From Saccoglossus kowalevskii (lineage: Eukaryota; Hemichordata; Enteropneusta; Harrimaniidae), in contig NW_003107622.1 of NCBI RefSeq assembly GCF_000003605.2, positions 38,718 through 61,065 on the forward strand: 22,348 nucleotides of DNA, written 5' to 3'. The position numbers were made by a program, and so were the translations under genes. The notes under the pieces were generated by a model that searched no databases, was not told where the DNA came from, and was given only the letters and a program-made list of their open reading frames with translations. Shown piece by piece: positions 10,801-20,230 of the stretch; positions within the stretch are counted from its first letter, which is position 1, and each line of letters starts with the position of its first letter.

Positions 10801-13800
10801 GTATTTAAATACCACCACACAGATACATTGCAATAAATTACTTTACTATTTAAAATTACATTCCAATGGTTTTCAACATTTTCTAAAATTAGATTAGAGG
10901 AGAAAGCATGAATTCCTATCCCACAATGCATTGTTATTTATGCTCAGTAGAGGGAGCACTTCAATTTGGCGCTAACTCTGTCAGATATGTAACAGAATAG
11001 AAGAAGGTTAACTAAATGTTTTTGTTTTGAAGGGCACTATTAAAGAAGTCATACATGTATGCTACAATTTTTTACTGTTGCATTTACTATACAATTATGG
11101 ATTTAGCAATTTGGTTAAAAAAAATCACCTTTTTTAAACAAAAACAGTGAAATGAAGGATTTTATATTAAATGTCAGCTTAAGTTTCAAACAATTAAAAT
11201 TGTTTGTCATGAAGGCCGCTCTCCCCAATAGTCTATAAGCTGACCCAACTTGACTTTTATTTAGGATTCTATTTTGACTCGAGATCCCTACAAAATCAAT
11301 CTTGTTAGAGGGCGCACTGTTTATGGTTTGACATTCTACCAACTTGTACTTTTGAGTAATCAGAAGAGCGCCCTCTTTAGACGAACATTGCATACACCTA
11401 CAGAGCATGTCAATTCATATTAAAATGTGCTTGATTGTCAAGTCAAACTAGAGGGTACTTATAATATACAAATTACGGGTTTTAAGCAAATTTGTAGCCT
11501 TGCTTGTGGATATATATGTAATAAGACAATGACTTTGCGAGTTATTTAGTGATTCAAATTCATATTATGGTATTGTGTTTAAATTGTATGAAAAGGTATT
11601 AAATGTCTGCTTTACCAAATGTAAATTAGATTATTTCCCCCTCTACACATACAACAACATTATGTAATTACATACACCTAGCAAGACAAAATCTCCTGTC
11701 TAGGACAGGCCTTAATGCAGTTTGAGCCAAATTCATATTTTGTACTACTGAGCTTGTATAGGCACATGTATGCAATGCATTATGGGAGAAAAACATTTCC
11801 TTGTGTATAGTGGAAAAACAGTATCACCCAGGCAACTCACTAAATTATATAACAATTTTTTTAAATGATTTTAAAATGTTAGATTTCATATCAAAAATAC
11901 ACTTCTATGTCACAGAGCACAATTTTGACCATTTTCTAAATTTTACATTTCGGACTTGTGTATCTGAAAAAATCATTCAATGGTGATCCCATTTTTTTTT
12001 CTTTTTTTTGTAATCTCAATTAGTATGAACTAATAATAATGACAGTATGACAAACATGACATATCTTCAATTTACTTCAAACCTCATTAATATGGATTCC
12101 TGAAGATGAACAATGTCAGTACTGTTAACGATACTCTTATAAACATTTATCACAAATAGACATGCATATAAACCGAAAATTGACTGGATCCACAGTCACC
12201 TGACATGTGACTTGGAGTAGAAAGAAAGGCAAGTTACAAAACTGCATTTTTTAAACTTTACTTTTACAATTTTACATACAAAGGTATATTTTGGCATTAA
12301 CAATAACCCTGAACACCAAAGCCTGACCACCACTGACCAATGAGCTAGTTGATTATGAAAGAAGTGTGCGTTCATTATAGTAGCCAGCTGTTCCACACAT
12401 CCTCTCTCTTCCATGTTCTAGGGTCACTGTTAATCAAGAGTTTTCACTGTCAAATTATTCCTTCAGATGTTGGAATTTGGTGATTTTTATTCATTATGAC
12501 AGGAAGAAGAATACCTCTTTATTACCTCAACATCAACTGTAATTTTTTTATTTTTATTTTCTGTAAACAGAAAGATTAAAATGAGCGGCATCACAACTTT
12601 TGCTTTCATTTCACACTTCAGGTCACACCGATTGACTGTGACTGGATACCAGGCTATAGCATTTTTGCTCTATTACTGCATGCACAAAAGAAGCTTATAT
12701 AAAATAAAATTCACATTTGCTCAGTGTTGTATTCTGAATCATTGAAATATTACTCTGTAATATAAGCACATGTGCTACTAACAGAACAAATATGATATAG
12801 TAATTCTGCAATCCAATGAACTGATTACACAGCCATATTTGAACTATTAGTAAGAAATGTGCTTTGCACCACAGATGTGGTATATATGTGATCAAAGTTG
12901 TATTTTTTAGATATAGTACACTATAATAAAGTGCACCTAATAGAGCAAATACAGCATGCTAGGAGCTCAGACATATCTTGACTACATCCAAGGCTACATA
13001 AGTATTGCCATGGTTTGATACCACTACTATGCTACAATGTATTGTTAAGAATGACACAATGCTTTAAAGGTGTGCTCGCTCTGAATTTTAATTCCACTGT
13101 CCTGGAGTCCTGAAGTGTGACATTCAAATTAAACTAAGAGATCCAATTGTGGTGGACATCAACAAGTTTTTAGTGGATGAGCATAGATACATGTAGTTAA
13201 CACTGCCACTCATGATTTACTACATTCAATATATTGAAAGACTCTTTTCATGCTTTGTGTTGAAGTCAGTACTAACACTGCCGACACACCTCATTAAATT
13301 CCAACCACGATGCAAATCTATATTTTAAGACTGCACTGGACACAGAAATAACTGCTGTTTATGTCTCACAGGACACCCGGCAACTGATAAACCAAATTGA
13401 AAAAAAATGTAAATTACGTGCTGCGTATGTTTTAAAACTGACAAGGTACCAGGTGAAAACATTGCATCCTGGCAAACTTCAAGAGCATATTTGTTTGCTA
13501 CATAAAATATAGAGTTTTTATGTAGTGTACCCCTATATTTGATTTGTTCAGATGGAATGCTAAATATTATACAGCATGCTAGGAATCTGTACTGAACAAG
13601 CCCCATTATTTCCCTCATCACAATTTCTAACATCTAAATTGGTCCCGCAGGGAGAGTTGTCTACAGCCTGATACAAACATGCAGATATAGCCAAAGGCAA
13701 GTTAATTATTGCCAAGAATTGAAAAGCAGTGTTTACTATAATGGGCATAATATACATGAGTAAATCATCATCATTTATAGTATGTCTTATGGTTTAGACA

Positions 13801-13940
13801 TTAACACATGTACAAATAGACTAATATTCCAAAAATTTGGGATTGACAGAAAAAATTTTGACTCAAGTCATCAGCATTTACAGTTTCTATGTAAAAAAAA
13901 AAAGATGCATAACTGTCTCTGAAAAAAGGTAAGGCAACAA

Positions 13941-13961
13941 TCCCAGGAATTGAACCTGGGA
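13941..13961 (-). other. tRNA-like T-arm / B-box (possible SINE remnant)
   Basis: On the minus strand tcccaggTTCAATTcctggga forms a 7-bp stem with a T-loop-like TTCAATT, and GGTTCAATTCC is close to the Pol III B box GGTTCGANTCC. The bases after it (gattgttgcc) could be an acceptor 3' strand. However, I cannot build a D-arm, an anticodon arm or a matching 5' acceptor upstream, and no A box is present. It is not a functional tRNA; a truncated tRNA-derived SINE or coincidence are both possible. Confidence 0.35.
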
Positions 13962-14159
13962 GACATCATTGTCTGCACTTTTTATCAAAAGTAATTTGAA
14001 TTTAGGTAAATTTGCAATAGGATTAGAATTTCATAGTAGGGGATGAAATTAAAACTTAAAGTTGCTTGTCCATTGGATTGGTTAGGGAATTAAAAAGAAC
14101 CTATACCAATTGAATTGATGATTACGATTACATTATTTGAAATAAAATTTTCATTCTTA

Positions 14160-14334
14160 GTTCCTCATAATTTAGCAACTTTCCAGACATATCGAGTAAG
14201 CAACTTGGAACAACCCCATTTGGACAGTTATAAAAACTTGCTATCGGTCTGGGACGGGTGGGCAGGGCTTAATTTTGACCCCTGGAAAATGTACAATAAA
14301 CTTGTATGGTACAATACAATACAATACAATACAA
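14160..14334 (+). mobile_element. Possible retroposon 3' end with (ACAAT)n tail
   Basis: A moderately GC-richer stretch (tgggacgggtgggcagggc at about 14249) leads into aataaacttgtatgg and then a clean (ACAAT)n tract at 14311-14334. A polyadenylation-like aataaa immediately before a short tandem tail is the usual look of a non-LTR or SINE 3' end. I recognise no coding domain, and the left boundary is a guess. Confidence 0.35.
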
Positions 14335-15099
14335 CACTAACTACTATTCACATTAAAATCATAACTATGGTGGAAAGAATATTTTTAATTTTGATGGAGA
14401 TGCTCCTATCTAATAGTTTTCACTAGATATGTAAATTAACTACTTAGACAAACAGCAATACTGAAAGTAGCTTTGAATAAATTAATTGAAGATGGCATTA
14501 AAAATTATCTAACATTGTATCAACACTAACCAATCAGTGGACAACTTTGCTGCATTGTGACTTTCCATCTAGCTGAAACATGTAAATCATAAATTAACGA
14601 AAATGGTCTTTATGGTCTTTAAGCTTGAGGTATGTTGACACTGTTCTGAAAGTATTCATGAAATACCAAAAAAAAACTTCTGTTTAATCAATCCACAATT
14701 TAAGGAATACAAGACACCAAAGACACAAACTTTTTTGAAAAACTAATCAAGAAATATAACTTTTTAAATATTTACAGCCATCAATTAATAGTATTATATG
14801 ACCAGGCACCCAGATAACATCGGATACTTCATGTGTCAGTATGTGCCGGTTTATGTAAACAAAACACTACTTAACCTCAGACTACTCCATATACCTGATG
14901 ACATGTCAGATGTCTATGCTTGTGTAATGTCTGTTGAGATACAACTACACCCGAAGCCAAATTACAGAACAGCATACTAATATGAAAACAATCATTTTGT
15001 TATCTAGTATGTAAATAGATATAGTCCCAGAGACGCAAAGTAATTACAGCATTATATTATATCTAAATATATCGATATTTGAGTGACAGGGCACTAAAG

Positions 15100-15640
15100 G
15101 TCCACTATTGAATGCACAGCCGATATGTGCAGTTTCGTTTGCAGGGCTATAATATTCGCATAGTCAACAACCTTGACCCCGTGACCTTACGTTCAACTAA
15201 ACCCTCTCGAACGCAAACATCCGCCTTATTTATATTTACTCGGCACTACATTTGTTCGGGAAAATAAATAAAATAAACAATGGTCACACGTTCCACTCCC
15301 TATTAGCTAGGATTGTAATGGATACCGTGGTTCATGAACAAAACGTGTGTTTGTGTACAAGCACACAAACAATCTCACAGATAGCTGATTGAAATTCAAG
15401 ATGGCTGACCACACGCCCCGTCCACACGCAAGTGTAATGTAAACTTGTAATTCGAGTAAGGTCCTCTCAGGAGACACGCGTCCAGGAAATGCATGTCGAA
15501 AACATTTCGCATCCGTGCATAGGGCCGAACAGCGTTGCTCGATGCACGGCAATAAGCAGAGTATAGCTAATAGTCGCAAGCTGATCTCGTCGCCGTCAAA
15601 ACAAAACCCACAGCTGATCTGGTGCCGACAACACATCGCT
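15100..15640. other. CpG-richer region downstream of the start exon
   Basis: This part of the window is visibly richer in G+C and CpG than its surroundings, with clusters such as acgcg, gtcgcaag, cgtcgccgtc and acacgccccgtcc. It lies within the first 600 nt of intron 1, as a promoter-associated CpG zone often does. It contains AAGATGGC (15398-15405), a YY1-type motif on the plus strand. A minus-strand frame is open over 15307-15636, but its product is Cys/Leu-rich with no recognisable domain, so I treat it as chance opening in GC-richer DNA. An alternative 5' exon or a divergent transcript is possible but not shown. Confidence 0.4.
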
Positions 15641-15714
15641 GTTCATTAACAACAAATCGAAAACAAGCACCAGTTTTGTGAACCCTGTGAGTCTGGAATA
15701 ACATTAAATCTTAC

Positions 15715-15727
15715 CCAAGTCATCCAT
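15715..15727 (-). CDS. PXN: Paxillin-family protein, first coding exon (start codon, MDDL)
   Basis: On the minus strand ATGGATGACTTGG is followed directly by gtaagat, a strong splice donor (GT at 15714-15713). It encodes Met-Asp-Asp-Leu plus the first base of the Asp codon. That base joins AT from exon 2 to give the uninterrupted paxillin N-terminus MDDLDALLADL. The match of phase, donor and peptide is what makes a 13-nt coding segment credible. The ATG context is tagaaATGG, with purines at -3 and +4. Vertebrate paxillin begins with the same residues (MDDLDALLADL, established knowledge). The transcribed exon must extend upstream as 5' UTR to an unmapped start site, probably within about 100 nt, since promoter-like motifs begin at 15837. 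Confidence 0.82.
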
Positions 15728-15836
15728 TTCTATAGGTGATGGCTAGATATCAGTGCAGGACCCAAATGGTGTTAAAAATCACAAGCAGTAGTCCCCGTAT
15801 AACGCAGAACATGTACTTATGGCAGGTACGCTGTTG

Positions 15837-15886
15837 CCAATATGGGCTACGATTGGTGTGGTCACGTGATGATTGTAATGACGTCA
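15837..15886 (-). promoter_or_regulatory. Putative paxillin promoter: CArG-like, CCAAT, E-box and CRE cluster
   Basis: Reading toward the gene (minus strand) there is a full palindromic CRE TGACGTCA (15879-15886), then a CACGTG E-box in the context GTCACGTGAT (15863-15868), then CCAATC in forward orientation (15851-15856), then CCCATATTGG (15837-15846), which is one base away from the SRF CArG box CC(A/T)6GG. The four motifs fall in 50 bp, between 110 and 160 bp upstream of the start codon. I see no TATA box nearby. CRE plus CCAAT plus E-box is a common core of TATA-less promoters, and SRF control is known for many adhesion and actin genes. Motif presence is observed; factor binding is inference. 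Confidence 0.55.
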
Positions 15887-16240
15887 GGTGACCCATGACT
15901 TGTAAACCACACCTGTTTTTGAAACTGTGTAAACAAACAAAAAAAATAATTAGTACGTTTTCCGAAAATATTTGTTTTCTCAATTTCGTCATTTTTTAAA
16001 AATCAAAGTCAACAGGTGGGCAGTCAACCCTCACAATTTTCCCGCCAAAATGTTGGTGCAACATTATGCACATTTCAAATATATTTTTTATAATTTTATA
16101 ATTGGACTGTCATATTTTCATTGACATTGCATACATGTCTTTATCATTTCTTTAGAGAAATATAGAAAAATAAGCGAAATATTTTGTGAAAAAAGAACTA
16201 AAAGCTAACTTTGGCGTGTACGGGATTCAAGGAACTTGGG
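15887..16240. other. Upstream flank without gene
   Basis: AT-rich DNA upstream of the promoter cluster with no exon seen. It contains one half of a short dispersed repeat (16055-16097) that resembles 1761-1803, sharing ggtgcaacatt(a/t)tgca followed by a T-rich segment and tttataattt. Confidence 0.4.
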
Positions 16241-16342
16241 TTAACCTATACTACACCAAATCCTGTGTCTATTTGTTTTGGAAAGTGGCATTTTATATTA
16301 CTGTGACCGCACACAAATAGAACAGGAATGTGTATAGGTTAT
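16241..16342. repeat. Fold-back element A (~102 bp)
   Basis: TAACCTATAC (16242-16251) pairs with GTATAGGTTA (16332-16341). After a small loop-out, TCCTGTGTCTATTTGT (16261-16276) pairs with ACAAATAGAACAGGA (16313-16327) with one extra base. The centre (about 16277-16310) is the loop. The arms total roughly 30 bp. This fits a small MITE or a stable hairpin; I see no target-site duplication. Confidence 0.6.
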
Positions 16343-16352
16343 TATAACCGAC

Positions 16353-16550
16353 TTCTAACATGGCCATGCGCCCTCCAATAATAAAATGTTGCATTAGATT
16401 AACCAATCATGTGAGTTCGTTTGACGATCTTCTGTCAATCAAGATCAGCTGACAAAGCCATGTTCTAACTAACTTTTCTCAATTTATACAGAGAATATAA
16501 ATCGTGAATCCGGCGATCTGATTGGTGGAGGGCGCATAGCCATGTCAGAA
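16353..16550. mobile_element. Fold-back element B (~198 bp MITE-like)
   Basis: The left arm ACATGGCCATGCGCCCTCC (16358-16376, then aat) is the inverse of the right arm at 16521-16545, with one base change and a 3-nt insertion. Weaker pairing extends the arms to 16353 and 16550 (ttct.acatgg). An internal gccatgttcta at about 16456 is a third partial arm copy. It is more GC-rich than its flanks and non-coding. A target-site duplication is not evident. Confidence 0.6.
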
Positions 16551-16591
16551 TGCAGTACATGTATTCGACACTGTTTTGCTAATGATATAGC

Positions 16592-16618
16592 TATATATAT
16601 ATATATATATATATATAT
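16592..16618. repeat. (TA)n microsatellite, 27 bp
   Basis: An uninterrupted TA dinucleotide run of about 13 copies, a likely polymorphic site. Confidence 0.95.
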
Positions 16619-17724
16619 CTTACAATGTAGCAATTACTTCCCGTGGCAAAATCATATTGTGTAATATAGCTATTTCGTTACTATTAACAGAACAATATCT
16701 CATACTGCAATGTTGTCCGTTCCAATCGTGTTTGTGGTCGCGGTAAATATATGATAAGTAGTATTTACACTAGGGAAAAGAAAAAAAAAAGATACAATCA
16801 TTTTCTACAAACGAGCAGATTTTGAAAGCATGTTTAATTTGATCCTTGGTCCTGGCGAAATGTAGATTGTTTCAGCCACAATAAGTATATCCTAGGAAGT
16901 TGAGTAGATTACTCGTAAATACTAATTCAGTTTTATAAGTGTGCTGCCTATTAAAATTTAAAGCTCAATTGGAAAACAGCTGCCATTGAAATGTATAAAT
17001 ATTTTTAAAGTAATTAGTTACCAATACCAAGTTGCTTTCAAGAGATATGCGTTTAAAAGAGAATCTTGGCCAGAAGTTTCATTAAGACGCGGAAATTCCG
17101 CCATTTGCCTGTAATATCGTTACCTCGGCAACTTTACCTTTTTCTCTCCTGTTCTGTAGTTTTAGTGACCTTACTGCTGCACTTTCCTAAGTTAGTGTTG
17201 TGTCAATAAATATACTATATATACAACACGATATTGTATACCTTATTCAGTGTATATTTTTAGTGTGATTGTGAAGTCAAATCAGTAGTTTATCTATTAT
17301 TTGGAGGGGTCAAAATCACTAATTTGAATTTTATGAACATTCACGAAACATTATGTAAACATATTGGTGGAGGCTACATTTTTCTATGTTTTGTATAATT
17401 TTTGTTTTATCACAGAGTTTCTTTAGAATTGGCATTTTAGACATATTGAGAAATTTTTAAAAAATACGTATTTAAAATGCACGTTTTTGCATTTTAGGCA
17501 CGTTGGCTATTTTTGAAATGCATCTTCAGCATTATGAATATCTCAAAGTGCAACAAGGTTCATACCAAATAACGTGAAAGTGATCGTGACCAGTTTGAGA
17601 ATAGGTAGTCGACCCTTGTATCGGAAACAGACATAATCATGAGGGGAACACATTACATCATGTTTTAATGTACCCACCAAGGACATGCTTGCCAACTATA
17701 AAATGTGAGTGTGTCCAATCATTA
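16619..17724. other. Gene-free upstream region
   Basis: AT-rich sequence with no recognised coding, RNA or repeat structure beyond short poly-A/T runs. A small hairpin, AAAATGC...GCATTTT, lies at about 17476-17494. Confidence 0.4.
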
Positions 17725-17738
17725 CCACTAGATGGCGC
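17725..17738 (+). promoter_or_regulatory. CTCF-consensus match
   Basis: CCACTAGATGGCGC agrees with every position of the bilaterian CTCF core CCASYAGRKGGCRS. It lies 2 kb upstream of the paxillin start codon, between the promoter and the retroelement-rich flank, a position that would suit an insulator. Binding is inference; one 14-bp match can occur by chance. Confidence 0.4.
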
Positions 17739-17937
17739 ACTACGTACACACATACATACATACTATGGTAGAAGACCAATCACGTACAGACCGGAATACC
17801 GCTAGATAATATATGCGATAGATCATGCCCTCTTTTTATCGGTTTCTAGCAATTAAGCAATATACAAATACACGAATATACATATTTTACGGTAACTCTG
17901 GCTTATCAGAGTTCAGAACCAATCTCATTCCGCTTTT

Positions 17938-18725
17938 CTAATTAGTAGGTAGGTCCTAAATTAAAAATAATAGTGGCTCCAAAATAGAACCTTGAGGTAT
18001 AATGTTTTGGTAAGATTGGGTCGGACATGTGACTATAGTAACACACGTGTTGTTTTCTTCCCAACATTTTAAAATATGATGAGGTGATACCAGTTTTTGA
18101 AGAGGGAGTCTGTGGTCAGACCAAATGCTTTTCGCAAGTCATCGTATGAAGCACCTACAAACCTCTTCTTGACGATATCGGACTATATTGCGGTCATACT
18201 AACCAGAATGGAATCATCTAAAGACGGATTGATTACCACGTAGAATGTTGTTGTACTCCACGCATTTGGATAAAATAATGCGTACGCGATGCTCGAATAT
18301 ATTTTTGATAAAACTAGAAGCCACTGATTGGGCGATAGTTAGCTGGATAGGTTGATCCGTTGTTATGAAATGGCAGAACTTTAATCTTCCATGTATTTAT
18401 AACTGTTCTACACCTTATGCACATATTTAAACTAATGGACGACGAGATGGCGTCTGTGGGGATTTAATCAAGACCCTTCGATTTATTGGAATCTAACGCT
18501 TTTAGTAGTTGGTCTCCCATAAACCTCTCACTGACTTCATTCATTTTGAAATCAACGTCTGTTTTTTTTTTTGCAACGTCATCAGTTCACTTGTTGACAA
18601 TATGTTTTTTACAGTTGTCCTGGCAATGAAACCGTTTGCAATGTCACGTTCAACCTACAAAATGCTTTCATTTATATTCAGCTCTGATAAAGAACGATTA
18701 CGTCCGCCGGGAACAAGTTGTTCAT
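17938..18725 (-). pseudogene. Degenerate non-LTR retrotransposon reverse-transcriptase fragment
   Basis: Reading the minus strand from right to left gives the ordered hallmarks of an endonuclease-type non-LTR RT. DFKMNEV (about 18554) is followed by a helix ending NKSKGLD-stop-IP, then TWKIKVLPFHNNG (about 18357-18395), then ANYRPIS (18323-18343), then NNILRGNQSVFR (about 18235-18270), then YDDLRKAFG (about 18120-18149, motif A region), and finally IPQGSILEPLLFLI-stop-DL (about 17950-18000). Functional relatives read NYRPIS, DLRKAFD and PQGSxLGPLLFxIYxNDL. Breaks include a stop after KGLD, a stop after NYRPISGF, stops near motif A and after LLFLI, and a poly-A slip at 18562-18572. The catalytic FADD box is not reached. 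Upstream to about 18725 the frame continues weakly. It is a 5'- and 3'-truncated dead copy, probably jockey/CR1-like. Confidence 0.85.
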
Positions 18726-18890
18726 AGTACACCCTAATACAAATGATGAAAACACCTTCTTTTTATGTTGCCAAAGCTAATGTGACATTAATATAGGCAT
18801 CTCAGATCTAACACGTCATAGATATGTATTTGAATGACACGTTCAATCTTTTTTTTATATTTTTATGAAAAATGTTTTTGTGCTAGGCGA

Positions 18891-20230
18891 CTTTCAGTAG
18901 TCAGGTGGTCGTGAGTTACTGGCTAAGTAGTCAGGTGCTCGTGAGTTTCTGGCTAAGTAGTCAGGTGCTCGTGAGTTACTGGCTAAGTAGTCAGGTGCTC
19001 GTGAGTTACTGGCTAAGTAGTCAGGTGGTCGTGAGTTACTGGCTAAATAGTCAGGTGGTCGTGAGTTTCTGGCTAAGTAGTCAGGTGCTCGTGAGTTACT
19101 GGCTAAGTAGTCAGGTGCTCGTGAGTTACTGGCTAAGTAGTCAGGTGCTCGTGAGTTACTGGCTAAGTAGTCAGGTGCTCGTGAGTTTCTGGCTAAGTAG
19201 TCAGGTGCTCGTGAGTTACTGGCTAAGTAGTCAGGTGCTCGTGAGTTGCTGGCTAAGTTGTCAGGTGTTCGTGAGTTACTGGCTAAGTAGTCAGGTGCTC
19301 GTGAGTTACTGGCTAAGTAGTCAGGTGCTCGTGAGTTACTGGCTAAGAAGTCAGGTGCTTGTGAGTTACTGGCTAAGTAGTCAGGTGCTTGTGAGTTACT
19401 GGCTAAGTAGTCAGGTGCTCGTAAGTCACTGGCTAAATAGTCAGGTGCTCGTGAGTTACTGGCTAAGTAGTCAGGTGCTCGTGAGTTTCTGGCTAAGTAG
19501 TCAGGTGCTCGTGAGTTGCTGGCTAAGTAGTCAGGTGCTCGTGAGTTACTGGCTAAGTAGTCAGGTGCTTGTGAGTTACTGGCTAAGTAGTCAGGTGCTC
19601 GTAAGTCACTGGCTAAGTAGTCAGGTGCTCACGAGTTACTGGCTAAGTAGTCAGGTGCTCGTAAGTCACTGGCTAAATAGTCAGGTGCTCGTAAGTCACT
19701 GGCTAAGTAGTCAGGTGATCACGAGTTACTGGCTAAGTAGTCAGGTACTCGTGGGTTACTTGCTCAGTAGTCAGATGCTCGTGAGTTACTGGCTAAATAG
19801 TCAGGTGATCGCGAGTTACTGGCTAAGTAGTCAGGTGATCGCGAGTTACTGGCTAAGTAGTCAGGTGCTCACGAATTACTGGTTAAGTAGTTACGTGCTT
19901 GTGAGTTACTGGCTCATTAGTCTGGTGCTCATGAGTTACTGGCTAAGTAGTCAGGTGCTTGTGAGTTACTGGCTAAGTAGTTACGTGCTTTTGAGTTACT
20001 GGCTAAGTAGCAAGGTGCTTGCGAGTTACTGGCTAAGAAGTCTGGTGCTCACGAGTTACTGGTTAAGTAATTACGTGCTTGTGAGTTACTGGCTAAGTAG
20101 CCAGGTGCTTGCGAGTTACTGGCTAAGAAGTCTGGTGGTCATGAGTTACTGGATAAGTAGTCAGGTGCTCGTGAGTTACTGGCTAAGAAGTCTGGTGCTC
20201 GTGAGTTACTGGCCAATTAATCTGGTGCTC
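18891..20230. repeat. 30-bp minisatellite, 44 indel-free units
   Basis: From 18901 to 20220 the sequence is exactly 44 consecutive 30-bp units with only substitutions, plus partial units at both ends. The unit contains tcaggtgctcgtgag followed by ttactggctaagtag. Because 30 is divisible by three, one plus-strand frame stays open throughout, giving a decapeptide repeat VLVSYWLSSQ. However, the frame has a stop at 18884 just upstream, no ATG until late in the array, and many changes are non-synonymous (Tyr to Phe, His or Cys; Val to Ala or Thr). I therefore call it non-coding. Units 1-28 are near consensus. Units 29-44 are more divergent and show a 3-unit higher-order pattern (ttacgtgctt / caggtgcttgcgag / tctggtgctc). 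About 34 units keep CAGGTG. Confidence 0.95.

Larger units (their letters stand above)
1033..15714 (-). other. Intron 1 of the paxillin-like gene (14,682 nt)
   Basis: The intron is bounded by gtaagat (15714 leftwards) and by cattttctctccaacag (ending at 1033). A plausible branch point, cattaac, lies about 33 nt upstream of the acceptor. I found no credible coding exon on either strand. The open frames inside are short, lack recognisable motifs, and many run through low-complexity or repeat DNA. The repeat-derived parts are annotated separately. The stretches 1346-1760, 1804-2417, 2672-6412, 7845-13940 and 14335-15100 contain only AT-rich single-copy-looking sequence, poly-A/T runs and small microsatellites (GGAT-type at about 9729-9752, TTTA-type at about 9902-9920). 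I see nothing further there. Confidence 0.75.

Noticed and set aside
12196-13757. Several minus-strand open frames of 65-102 codons inside intron 1
   Set aside because: They overlap one another in different frames, have AT-driven composition without domains, and lack exon-like borders.
13930-14000. Functional tRNA gene
   Set aside because: Only the T-arm is present; no acceptor pairing, D-arm or anticodon arm could be built.
15401-15442. Plus-strand ATGGCTGAC as the first exon of a divergent gene
   Set aside because: The frame closes after 13 codons and I could not find a convincing donor. AAGATGGC is better read as a possible YY1 site.
15307-15636. Minus-strand 109-codon open frame as a gene
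   Set aside because: It has no recognisable domain, lies in intron 1 within a CpG-richer zone where stops are rarer, and has no supporting splice sites that I could identify.
18509-18727. Plus-strand 72-codon open frame
   Set aside because: It is the antisense shadow of the reverse-transcriptase relic on the minus strand.
18891-20230. CRISPR array
   Set aside because: The units are contiguous with no unique spacers, and the DNA is eukaryotic. The same applies to 2418-2671.
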